This document shows positions 35,308-45,139 of a stretch of 46,760 nt of DNA, piece after piece. Below the pieces are notes generated by a model. It was not told the DNA's origin, made no database searches, and saw nothing but the letters and a program-made list of their open reading frames with translations. This stretch comes from Gammaproteobacteria bacterium. GTDB lineage: Bacteria > Pseudomonadota > Gammaproteobacteria > Steroidobacterales > Steroidobacteraceae. The stretch covers positions 1-46,760 of the forward strand of contig JADZCS010000232.1 of NCBI GenBank assembly GCA_020851435.1, in the 5' to 3' direction. The translations under genes and the position numbers were made by a program. Within the stretch, counting starts at the first letter, position 1. Each line of letters opens with the position of its first letter.

Positions 35308-36503
35308 GAAAAGCCGACTGCTTTCCGTATCCTCGCCAGGGCGTCGACAAGGGTAGGCTCCGCCGCGGCAAAGGACACGCGCACGTGCCCGGGGCATCCG
35401 AAGCCCGCGCCCGGCACTACGGCGACGCCGACGGACTCGAGCAGGTGGTCGGTAAACGCGAGGTCGTCGGCGCAACCGACGGCCGACATGGCGATGGTAA
35501 CGTCGGCGAACGCATAGAAAGTGCCCCAGCCCGGCAGGCAGTCGATGCCGGGGATTTCCCTGAGACCTGCGACCACGAGGTCGTGCCGGCGCCGGTATTC
35601 GCGATTCATCTCCGCCACGCAGTCCTGCGGGCCCTCGAGCGCGGCGATCGCCGCGTACTGGGAGATCGAACTGGCGTTGCCCGTGCTTTGGCCCTGGATC
35701 GTCGCCATGGCCGTGATCAGCGCCGCGGGGCCACCGCAGTAGCCCATGCGCCAGCCTGTCATGGCGTGGCTCTTCGACAGTCCGTTGATGGTCACCGTGC
35801 GGTCGTAGAGGGCAGGGCAGGCTGCTGCCAGGCTGCAGAACGGCTCCGGGCCCCACCAGATGTGCTCGTAGATGTCGTCGGTAGCGATCGTTACCTGCGG
35901 GTGGCGCAGCAGCACGTCGCCCAGCGCGGCGAGTTCGGCGCGGGTGTAGCCGGCGCCCGAGGGGTTGCAGGGGCTGTTGAGGAACAGCAGGCGCGTCCTC
36001 GTGGTGAGGGCCGCCTCGAGCTCGGCCGGGGTGATCTTGAAGCCGGCGGCCGCGGTGGTCGCCAGGATGACGGGCGTGGCCCCCGCCAGCAGGGTCATGT
36101 CCGGGTAGGACACCCAGTAAGGCGCCGGGATGACCGCCTCGTCGCCCGGCCCCAGCAGGGCCATGCACAGGTTGAACAGCACCTGCTTCGCGCCGTTGGA
36201 CACGAGCACCTGCTCGCGCGAGTATGCGAGCCCGTTGTCGCGGGCGAACTTGGCGACGATCGCGTCCCGGAGCGCCGGCACGCCCTCGACCGGGGTGTAG
36301 CGCGTCCTGCCCTGGCGGATGGCCTCGATGCCCGCAGCGGCCACGTGGGCGGGCGTGTCGAAGTCGGGCTCGCCCGCAGTCAGGCTCAGGATGTCCCGGC
36401 CCTGGGCCTTGAGGCGGGCAGCGCGGGCGGTGGCAGCCAGGGTGGCCGAGGGCTTGATCCGGCCCATGCGCTCGGCGAGGCTCGCTCCGGGGGATGTGGA
36501 CAC
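35304..36503 (-). CDS. Aspartate aminotransferase-like class I PLP enzyme
   Basis: A 399-residue class-I/II aminotransferase, AspC Ib-subgroup type. GTG 36503 has GGAG 5 nt upstream and gives the normal start MSTSPGASLAERMGRIKPSATLAATARAARLKAQG. Motifs are SLTAGEPDFDTPAHV, RTRYTPVEGVPALRDAIVAKF, LVSNGAKQVLFNL, FLNSPCNPSGAGYTR, the ATDDIYEHIWW Asp/Tyr pair, and the PLP lysine in GLSKSHAMTGWRMGY. Transaminates aspartate/2-oxoglutarate, and perhaps prephenate in this subgroup. It is divergent from uvrB across a palindrome-bearing 98-bp region. Confidence 0.92.
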   Translation of the reverse strand: MSTSPGASLAERMGRIKPSATLAATARAARLKAQGRDILSLTAGEPDFDTPAHVAAAGIEAIRQGRTRYTPVEGVPALRDAIVAKFARDNGLAYSREQVLVSNGAKQVLFNLCMALLGPGDEAVIPAPYWVSYPDMTLLAGATPVILATTAAAGFKITPAELEAALTTRTRLLFLNSPCNPSGAGYTRAELAALGDVLLRHPQVTIATDDIYEHIWWGPEPFCSLAAACPALYDRTVTINGLSKSHAMTGWRMGYCGGPAALITAMATIQGQSTGNASSISQYAAIAALEGPQDCVAEMNREYRRRHDLVVAGLREIPGIDCLPGWGTFYAFADVTIAMSAVGCADDLAFTDHLLESVGVAVVPGAGFGCPGHVRVSFAAAEPTLVDALARIRKAVGFS

Positions 36504-36537
36504 GCTGACTCCGGCGGTGGGAACCTCTCGGTTCGTG

Positions 36538-36561
36538 ACTTTTCCAACGTTACGGAAAAGT
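36538..36561. promoter_or_regulatory. 24-bp perfect inverted repeat between the aminotransferase and uvrB
   Basis: ACTTTTCC-N8-GGAAAAGT (N8 = AACGTTAC). The 8-8-8 geometry is that of a dimeric repressor operator, and it lies 40 bp before the uvrB ATG. uvrB is an SOS gene in many bacteria, but the half-sites do not match the CTGT-N8-ACAG LexA box, so the regulator is unknown. Confidence 0.45.
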
Positions 36562-36601
36562 GTTTTGCCTTGCAACATGGCGCCTTCGGGCGGACAGGCC
36601 G

Positions 36602-38656
<2,055 letters not shown>

Positions 38657-38840
38657 CAGGCCGACAGAAGGCACTTCACGAACGACGCGGTCAAGGGCTG
38701 GCGTCGCGCCCCGACCCGCAGCTCAGGCTACTTCGCGCCTAGCGTCGCGTTTGAGCCGGCCCTCGTGCGCCCGGAGGCGACGAACTGCACGGCTGCGTCG
38801 AGCCATGCGCATCAGGAAGATGGCCTCATCCGGCTGCTGG

Positions 38841-38990
38841 CAGCCAGGGCAGTTCGGGGTCGTAGCAGACACACTTCATCGCATGGCCCAGCATCGGCAC
38901 GCCAATTGCCACATGGAGCGCGCGCTTCTTGCCGAGGTGCGTGCCGAGCCTGGTGACGAACGCTATGACGCCGAACGCCGAAATGGCGCC
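38841..38990 (-). pseudogene. Fragment of an MFS sugar symporter (GPH-like)
   Basis: The minus strand encodes GAISAFGVIAFVTRLGTHLGKKRAL followed by IGVPMLGHAMKCVCYDPELPWL. This resembles the hydrophobic/basic-loop/hydrophobic pattern (TRLGKKRAL and a KWVCYDPELPWL-like stretch) of glycoside-pentoside-hexuronide symporters, which are normally about 450 residues. Only some 50 residues are recognisable and neither end continues as a transporter. The rest of 38657-39030 holds no gene I can support. This is a remnant of a sugar transporter from the neighbouring glucan locus. Confidence 0.5.
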
Positions 38991-39030
38991 GGCCCTCCCG
39001 ACGCATCCGGCATACTCCGGGCCGCGGACG

Positions 39031-39102
39031 GTGTCGCCAATCCTCCCGGAAACCAAGGACCGGTCGCTCGAGGAACTGGAGGCGGAGCTCGGCAACAGCT
39101 GA
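39031..39102 (+). pseudogene. C-terminal remnant of a sugar-porter MFS transporter
   Basis: The plus frame reads VSPILPETKDRSLEELEAELGNS then stop. PETKGRSLEE is the hallmark ending of MFS sugar porters (XylE/GLUT type). The body of the transporter is missing upstream. It lies 43 bp before the GH17 gene, so an intact transporter probably once preceded GH17 in the same operon. Confidence 0.55.
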
Positions 39103-39145
39103 CATGGCCGGCCAGCCGTTCCGCGTTCGGCCTTGGGGAAACGTG

Positions 39146-40177
39146 ATGAATCTAGGCGGACTCCTTGCAGTCATCGTTCTCGCCGCCAGCGCAGGTTGCA
39201 GCCGGGCGGATGGGCCGGCGTTGCCCGTTGTGACCCACCACTCCATGAAGCAGGCGCCCGCCGCCTTGCTGGCCGGAGAGGCGGTCGCCGTGAGCTACTC
39301 GGGGTTCCGGCAGGGCCAGCATCCGGATCGCGGCGACGGAGCGATCAACCCAAGCGATCAGGAAGTGCTCGAGGATCTCGAGATCCTCGTGCGGCACGGC
39401 TTCAGGCTGATTCGGGTGTATGACTCCGGCGACAATACGCGGACGGCGCTCGAGCTGATCCGCAAGCGCGATCTGCCGATGAAGGTCCTGCTGGGAATCT
39501 GGCTCGACGCCGAGATCAGCAATCACGAAGGCTGTCCGTGGCTCGAGGAGCCCATTCCAGCGGCGAAGCTGGCGGCCAACGTCGTGAAGAACAGCGCCGA
39601 GATCGAGCGCGGCATTGAGCTCGCACGGCGCTACGGTGACATCGTGGTTGCCGTCAACGTCGGCAACGAAGCGCTGGTCGACTGGAACGACCACATGGTC
39701 CCGCTGGAGAAGGTCATCGCTTACGTCCGCCGCGTGAAGGCGGCAGTCGATCAGCCGGTGACCGTGGCCGACAATTATCTCTGGTGGGCACGGTACGGCG
39801 CGCCGCTCGCCGCGGAAGTCGACTTCCTTGGGGTACACATCTATCCCGTCTGGGAAGGCAAGACGATCGATGAGGCGCGCGCGTTCACTGTGCAGAACAT
39901 CGCAGCGGTGCGCGCAGCGCTGCCGGGCAAGCCAATCGCGGTCCTGGAGGCGGGGTGGCCGACGGTCGCCAGCGAGTTCGGCGATGCCGCCAGCCAGCAC
40001 AACCAGGCGCGCCATTACGGCGAACTGCGGCAGTGGGCCGCGGAGACCAACACGACGGTGTTCGTGTTCGAGGCCTTCGACGAGCCCTGGAAAGGGAACC
40101 CGGACGATCCACTCGGTGCAGAGAAGCACTGGGGCCTGTTCAACGTTGATCGCACTGCCAAGGCAGCGATCAAATGA
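39146..40177 (+). CDS. GH17 family lipoprotein (putative beta-1,3-glucan-active enzyme)
   Basis: A 343-residue exported TIM-barrel glycosidase. ATG 39146 has GGGGA 6 nt upstream and opens a lipoprotein signal ending SAGC (Cys18). The barrel starts at AVSYSGFRQGQHPDRGDGAINPSDQEVLEDLEIL; strand motifs include FRLIRVYDSGDNTRTALELI. The catalytic acid/base is Glu175 in NVGNEAL and the nucleophile Glu268 in VLEAGWPT, both in GH17 positions (the family has VGNE and ETGWP). VHIYPVWEGK and FVFEAFDEPWKG also fit. Probable action on beta-1,3-glucan oligomers at the envelope. It is one of the intact genes of the island. Confidence 0.85.
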   Translation: MNLGGLLAVIVLAASAGCSRADGPALPVVTHHSMKQAPAALLAGEAVAVSYSGFRQGQHPDRGDGAINPSDQEVLEDLEILVRHGFRLIRVYDSGDNTRTALELIRKRDLPMKVLLGIWLDAEISNHEGCPWLEEPIPAAKLAANVVKNSAEIERGIELARRYGDIVVAVNVGNEALVDWNDHMVPLEKVIAYVRRVKAAVDQPVTVADNYLWWARYGAPLAAEVDFLGVHIYPVWEGKTIDEARAFTVQNIAAVRAALPGKPIAVLEAGWPTVASEFGDAASQHNQARHYGELRQWAAETNTTVFVFEAFDEPWKGNPDDPLGAEKHWGLFNVDRTAKAAIK

Positions 40178-40243
40178 CGGTGACCAGGTCCCCGAACAAA
40201 TTCGCCGGGCAGGCCCTGAGTTAAGGATCTTCGCAGCCGCGCG

Positions 40244-40615
40244 TCAGCCGGGCGCCGGTCCGGTGGACTCCCGGATCTTGATCATAGCCTGAACGACTTC
40301 GGTTCCCTGCAGCGATGCAACCCCCTGGCCGTCGCCGATCAGCACCATCGCTGCGTGCTCGGCCATGCTCGACAGCGGTTGCCGGATGGTCGTGAGCGTC
40401 GGGCACAGCTGGCGAGCGAGTGAGATGTCGTCGCAGCCCGCAATGGACAGCTGTCCGGATACATCGACTCCGAGCAGCTTGGCCCCATTGGTCACGTCAC
40501 GAGCGTTGGGTTTCCGGTTGACGACGCGAGAGACCGTCTTGATCGATACTCCGGCGAGCGCTGCAACGTCGCCTATGGTCGCTCCTGGCGTCTGGTTTGG
40601 TTCTTCTGGCCGCAT
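40244..40615 (-). pseudogene. LacI-family regulator with large internal deletion
   Basis: 123 residues only; LacI regulators are about 330-350. Residues 1-40 are a normal helix-turn-helix (TIGDVAALAGVSIKTVSRVVNRKPN). After a short join the sequence jumps to the last part of the effector domain (LGVDVSGQLSIAGCDDISLARQLCPTLTTIRQPLSSMAEHAAMVLI), which ends normally. About 200 residues, including most of the sugar-binding domain, are missing, yet the frame is open. The DNA-binding helix could still be made, but a regulator that senses sugar cannot. It sits between GH17 and the large GH-like gene, so it probably once controlled this locus. Confidence 0.75.
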
Positions 40616-40666
40616 GGACCCTGGGCGCGATTCCCGCGACAGGTGCAGGCAAAGTGGACTGCGCGG

Positions 40667-43600
40667 TCAAACTCCCAGCAGGGCTTCCCTGGGCAAATCC
40701 AGCGAAATCTGCCGAATGCAGCCGCTGCGCCGGAACAGCTCCGAACTCAATTGCGCCGGCAGCGACAGCTGCGGCAACGTCTGAATGATGCCGTCCTCCA
40801 GCGCAATTTCCAACGTTGGACGCCCTTCGCTGCACAAACGATAGACGACCGGGACCTGGCACCAGGTGAAGACCAGCCCCGACGCCGGGACCGTCAGTTC
40901 CTGCCACTGGCCGTGGACGTCGAGGAATCGGAACGGGCGAGGCTCCGGCGCAAATTCGCGCGCGCGCAGCAGCCCGGGCTCGAAGCGTACTTCGCCATCC
41001 GCGACCCGCAGGCCCAACTCGCCAAAGCGGGTAAGCACTTCTTCCTTGACCTGTCCGGTCATTCCGGGCTGCTGGGCGCCCCCATGTCCGGGTGTATGTG
41101 AATAGGGGTCCGTAGGGAAGGCGCCAAACTCCGCCGGCGTCTTGTTGAAGCCAATGCCTTCGCGTACCCGGTAGTACAGCGCGCCGAGGCGCTGGCAGAC
41201 CTCTGCGCCTGCATTGCCGTCGCGCGCTGCGAAGAAATTCTCCTGCATCGCGAGCAGCAGCTTCGACACCATGTGCCAGTAGATGCAGCCGAGACCCTCG
41301 AAGCCGAACATGCTGCCGGAGCGACCGGTAAATTCGCGGTGCCTGAATACCCTTTCATAGAGGGCGCGCAGCGGCCCACGCGAGGCCTCGAGGTCGTCGC
41401 CGTAGAGTCCGGACAAGGCATCGAGCCGCGCATCCAGATCGCCCACGTTGGTGAAGTCGGCATTGAAGCGATAGCCGCCGTCGGCGTCCTGCGAGACGAT
41501 CCGGTCATCCTTGGCCGCGATCATGCGCCGCAGCAGGGCGAGTCCCTCGAATGCGTCGGGCGGGATGCGGTTCTTCTCGAGAAAGCCTGGTAGCGGACGG
41601 TCGGCATACAGCATGAAGGAGCGCTGATCGGCCCGGTAGATGTCGCTGCCGAACAAGGTCTCCGCCAGCGCGGCGGCTTCCTGCGGCGCGATCGCGCCTG
41701 AGCTGAGAGCGGCGACCTGCCCCTCGAGCATGAGATACAGTGGGTCGACGCCGACCTGGCCCCCCTTCAGGTCCAGCAGGTTGTAGGCATTGTAGGTTCC
41801 ATCCTCGCAACGGTTGCTGCGGATGCTGTGGTCGATCGCGGCGAGGGTGTCGTCGAGCAGGGCCATGACCTGCCCGAGCGGTCGGTCCACTTTCCCGGAA
41901 AACGGCTGGTCGCGGTAGACGGAGTGCCGGTAGCGGCTCGCCGCCAGGCCCAGTTCCTGCATCGAGTGCCAGCGCTGATCCGGGCCGATCGGCTCGTTCC
42001 CCAGCAACGGGCGGATGTGTGCGAGCGCGGCGGATGTGTCGGCCAGCCATTCGCCGACTTCCGCCGACAACGCGACAGGCCCGGGTTCCTCGGCCAGCAG
42101 CTCCTGCAGGAAGCGCACGTATCGGCGCATGTAGTACAGCGTGACCATCGAGACACCGTGGCCGACCAGTGCGTTGTTCGCGTCGTTCCACTCGGGTCGC
42201 TGCGTGTTGAGCCAGATCCCGCCGTCGACGACCAGGTTGCCGAGCTTGGCAAGCAGGGGCAAGAGCAGCTTTTCCAGCAGATTGACCTGGTAGACCTCGC
42301 CGTCGCCATCGAGAACCAGCTTCCCGTCCGCGCCCATGACTTCCACCCTGTCCGCGATCCGCGCGGCGAGGGCCGAGTCATAGTCCACTGTTCTCTTCGG
42401 GTCCGCGACGATCTCGGCGAAGCACCTGATTCGATAGGGGACGTTGGCATAGCTGAATATGGGGTGGTGCAGGAGCTCACGGAGGCGGCCCGGATGAAAT
42501 CGCCTTGAGTGTTCCAGGAATTTCAGCAGGTAGACGATCTGGTGGTCGCCCCAGTAGCCGATGTGACTCCACGGGTTGCCCGGGTCCTCGACCTCCCAGT
42601 CGATACCCTCGCGCGTGATGCGATACGGATTGTATCCATCGACTGTCGAAGCATTGACGAACTTGGTAACGACGTACTCGATGAACTCCGGGTAGCTGAA
42701 TGTCAGCGCCTCCCAGTTCTGGAAGATGTCCCGCCAGTTGCCTTCATAGGACAGCAACGGTTCGCCGCGAGCGTCCTTCAGCCTGATCGCAAACATGTTC
42801 CATGGGCGACTCGGATCGCCGTGACGGCGACCGAAGGTGATCGGAAGGTACTCGCAGCAGAGCCTTTCCAGCTGCGGGTCGCCGGTGCTTCTCACGGCAT
42901 ACAGCAGGTCTGCGATCGTCAGTGTCGCGTGGAGGCCGGCAAGCAGCGTGCCGTGACGCTCGTAGACGCCCGCATTGAAGTGGCGAACACTGCTGGCGAA
43001 ATCTGCGGCCGGCACCCTGTACTGGTCGCAGAAGATCCCGCCGCGAAGGACATTGAACAGCACATTGGCGTAGTGATGCGCCGTCACGGGCTCCTCGGCA
43101 GCGGATTGAAACCCGTCAGCGGCGGCGATGATGCGCGCCAGTTCATCGCAGCCCGAGTCGACGGAACGCGCCACGACCTCGGCCGCAGCGGCCGGATCCG
43201 CGAGCTGCCGGATGATGTCGAGGACCTGTCCCTGGGTTCGTCCGACATCGGCCACGATCTGCCAGCGCTGCGACTCGCGGCGCGGCAGCACGAGGCTGAC
43301 ACCGAGGAAATAGGCGCCGCGGATGCCACGCTTCCGGTCTTCCTGCACCACGGGCTTGCCGAGCCGGAAATCGTTGAGTTGCAGCGACGAGAGCAGCAAC
43401 GTTGGTGAGTCCAGGCCGAGGCCGTAGACGACATTGGCTCTCAGGGATTCAGACGGTTCGGCGCGGTCCGAGATCCTGGAGTAGAGCGCGTACATCGCGA
43501 GCCCGGTATCCGCGTCGAGTTCGGTCCACTTGTACGCGTCCACGAGGTTGCTCGAGTTCGTCTGGACGAGCAGCGGCGTGCCAGCGGGAAGGATGTTCTG

Positions 43601-44137
43601 CAGTCCATCGACCAGCTCGAGCCGCAACGTATCGTCCCCGAGATTCTGCAGCTCGCACAGGCGCACGAAACCATGCCGGTCGCTCGTGGCCCACGTGTAG
43701 CGGAAGGCCAGGCCCAGGTCATGGTTCACTTCCTCGAAGCGGAGCTTGTTGCCCAGTACGCTCTTGTAGAGATTGCGGCTGGTCGCGAAGCGTCCATCGT
43801 GTTCCCGGTTGAACGGCTCCCAGATTACGTGCCGGCCGTGCAGACCGACCCGCACGATCGTCCTGCAGCCAGTGTGCGGATTGCACTCGTGAATCCTGTC
43901 GACGGGAAGGTAAGGAAACAACGCAGTTTCCGGCGAAACGCGTCCGGCGGTCAGTCCTCCGGATGAAGAGACGAAGAGCCAGTGGTCGGCGCTCGAAATG
44001 ACGCTGACAAAGAACGGCGGCATCTGGTCGACATTGCGAATGACGTAGTACCGCTCGCCGTCGACGTCGACGAATCCTCCGGCGACCGCGTCCTGGCCCG
44101 TCATGCCGGTCGCATCGCCCGGTGCGTTCGGCCTCAT
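40667..44137 (-). CDS. Very large GH94/clan GH-Q-like protein (putative glycoside phosphorylase or hydrolase)
   Basis: 1156 residues, no signal peptide, so cytoplasmic. The N-terminus is a beta-sandwich-like region (GFVDVDGERYYVIRNVDQMPPFFVSVIS, HWLFVSSSGGLTAGR, TALFPYLPVDRIHE, IWEPFNREHDGRFATSRNLYKSVLGNKLRFEEVNHDLGL). The middle is an (alpha/alpha)-barrel-like part with EGNWRDIFQNWEAL (465-478), VDGYNPYRITREGIDWEVEDPGNPWSHIGYWGDHQIVYLLKF and PEWNDANNALVGH (648-660), which recalls the DWND region of cellobiose phosphorylases. This is the type often labelled 'cellobiose phosphorylase'-like, but its activity is not established and it does not match what I recall of GH149/GH161. The ATG overlaps the CBM9 chimera stop by 4 bp. 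Glucan context suggests intracellular beta-glucoside breakdown. Confidence 0.6.
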   Translation of the reverse strand: MRPNAPGDATGMTGQDAVAGGFVDVDGERYYVIRNVDQMPPFFVSVISSADHWLFVSSSGGLTAGRVSPETALFPYLPVDRIHECNPHTGCRTIVRVGLHGRHVIWEPFNREHDGRFATSRNLYKSVLGNKLRFEEVNHDLGLAFRYTWATSDRHGFVRLCELQNLGDDTLRLELVDGLQNILPAGTPLLVQTNSSNLVDAYKWTELDADTGLAMYALYSRISDRAEPSESLRANVVYGLGLDSPTLLLSSLQLNDFRLGKPVVQEDRKRGIRGAYFLGVSLVLPRRESQRWQIVADVGRTQGQVLDIIRQLADPAAAAEVVARSVDSGCDELARIIAAADGFQSAAEEPVTAHHYANVLFNVLRGGIFCDQYRVPAADFASSVRHFNAGVYERHGTLLAGLHATLTIADLLYAVRSTGDPQLERLCCEYLPITFGRRHGDPSRPWNMFAIRLKDARGEPLLSYEGNWRDIFQNWEALTFSYPEFIEYVVTKFVNASTVDGYNPYRITREGIDWEVEDPGNPWSHIGYWGDHQIVYLLKFLEHSRRFHPGRLRELLHHPIFSYANVPYRIRCFAEIVADPKRTVDYDSALAARIADRVEVMGADGKLVLDGDGEVYQVNLLEKLLLPLLAKLGNLVVDGGIWLNTQRPEWNDANNALVGHGVSMVTLYYMRRYVRFLQELLAEEPGPVALSAEVGEWLADTSAALAHIRPLLGNEPIGPDQRWHSMQELGLAASRYRHSVYRDQPFSGKVDRPLGQVMALLDDTLAAIDHSIRSNRCEDGTYNAYNLLDLKGGQVGVDPLYLMLEGQVAALSSGAIAPQEAAALAETLFGSDIYRADQRSFMLYADRPLPGFLEKNRIPPDAFEGLALLRRMIAAKDDRIVSQDADGGYRFNADFTNVGDLDARLDALSGLYGDDLEASRGPLRALYERVFRHREFTGRSGSMFGFEGLGCIYWHMVSKLLLAMQENFFAARDGNAGAEVCQRLGALYYRVREGIGFNKTPAEFGAFPTDPYSHTPGHGGAQQPGMTGQVKEEVLTRFGELGLRVADGEVRFEPGLLRAREFAPEPRPFRFLDVHGQWQELTVPASGLVFTWCQVPVVYRLCSEGRPTLEIALEDGIIQTLPQLSLPAQLSSELFRRSGCIRQISLDLPREALLGV

Positions 44138-44766
44138 CGCAGCACCTCCAGCACGAGCTTGCCGACGAAGTTCTCGCGAAACTCGCTGCCGTCGTTATCG
44201 CAGTAAGCCAGCATCAGCCCGATGACCTTCCCGGCGACAGGCGCCACCGGCGTATTCCCCAGGGAACCGTCCTCCTGGTACCGCTCCGGGTAGACCCCTA
44301 TGGCGAGTTCCCAGACGATCCCGTCAGTGCGCTGTTGCCAGCGGCTCTCGACATGTTCCGACAAGTCGAGCCGCCGCCTGTCGGTCCCTATGTCGACGGC
44401 CTGACTGTCGAGTGAAACATGGTACGCGAAGGCATTGTGGTTGTACTGGTGATCGCCGCCCGAGAAATCCTCGTCGATGAAGATCTCGAGAGTGTCGTCG
44501 TCATCGTCGAGTCGCAACTCCGAATGGCCGGCCAGCCCGACGGCGATCCGGCCGTTCCAGGGCCGGGTCCAGTGGTCGGGACTCTTCATTCCCGTGAGCC
44601 CGCAGAGACCGCCCACCGTCGCCCCATTGCAGTCGGTATCCCAGCCCGCGGCTACGGCGTCGCCGATGGCTGCCGAATAGTCGCCAGGGCACGAGCACAG
44701 CGCCGACGCGACCAGGGCGAGGTTATTATTGATCGCATGCACGGGCGAGAGGTCTGCATACCGCTG
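44134..44766 (-). pseudogene. Chimera of ADP-ribosylglycohydrolase C-terminus and CBM9-like domain
   Basis: The frame joins two unrelated gene pieces. About 44766-44520 encodes HQRYADLSPVHAINNNLALV, then DYSAAIGDAVAAGWDTDCNGATVGG, SPDHWTRPWNGRIAVGLAG. VHxINN, GWDTDCNGAT and DRIxxGLAG are C-terminal hallmarks of ADP-ribosylglycohydrolases, whose N-terminal two thirds are missing. From about 44520 to 44134 the protein continues LEIFIDEDFSGGDHQYNHNAFAYHVS and GKVIGLMLAYCDNDGSEFRENFVGKLV, the end of a CBM9-type carbohydrate-binding domain. The frame runs on past 44766 only as antisense of a halogenase fragment, so no natural start is visible. An internal deletion between neighbouring genes explains it best. 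Confidence 0.7.
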
Positions 44767-45093
44767 GTGAAGGCGGAGATCGAGTGCATACGCGACTTCA
44801 TCATCCTGCACTGCCATGTGACGCGGCGGGCCGATTCGGCGTACTGGAACGCATGTCGCGAGATGGAGATCCCCGAGACCCTGGCCCACAAGCTGAGGCT
44901 GTTCGAGTCCAGCGGCAGGATCTTTCGCGACAACAACGAATTGTTTTCAGAGCCGTCCCGGACCGCGGTCATGGTGGGGCAGGGCATCGTACCGAACACC
45001 TATCACCCGTTTGTCGACAACCTCAGTGATGCCGAACTGCAGGACCTGCTGGTCGGGGTCCGGGTAGGGATAGCACGGCTGGTTGCGCGACAG
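44767..45093 (+). pseudogene. C-terminal fragment of a flavin-dependent tryptophan halogenase
   Basis: The plus strand reads VKAEIECIRDFIILHCHVTRRADSAYW, CREMEIPETLAHKLRLFESSGRIF, and VGQGIVPNTYHPFVDNLSDAEL. These are the conserved C-terminal blocks of tryptophan-halogenase-family proteins (EIExIRDFxILHY, DSxFW, CRxMxIPxxLxxKxxLF, GQGxxPxxYHP). The N-terminal FAD-binding portion is absent; sequence before 44767 belongs to the opposite-strand ADP-ribosylglycohydrolase piece, so the junction is sharp. Such halogenase-like genes accompany TonB receptors in carbohydrate loci of Xanthomonadaceae and Caulobacteraceae. No promoter or start is left. Confidence 0.7.
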
Positions 45094-45139
45094 CGTTGCA
45101 TCGCGCCTACATGGATCTGCATTGCCCAGCCGCCAGCGG

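Noticed and set aside
34204-36168. 654-codon minus-strand frame crossing tRNA-Asn
   Set aside because: It runs through a tRNA, a terminator and two well-supported genes in another frame.
36538-36561. Classical SOS LexA box
   Set aside because: Half-sites are ACTTTTCC/GGAAAAGT, not CTGT/ACAG; kept only as an operator of unknown regulator.
38657-39102. A real gene in the plus frames after uvrB (for example 38571-39146)
   Set aside because: No signal, domain or start fits; only short transporter-like shards on both strands are recognisable.
40667-44137. Firm call as a GH149 or GH161 beta-1,3-glucan phosphorylase
   Set aside because: The length and GH17 neighbour fit, but the N-terminal sequence does not match what I recall of those families, so only a clan-level call is given.
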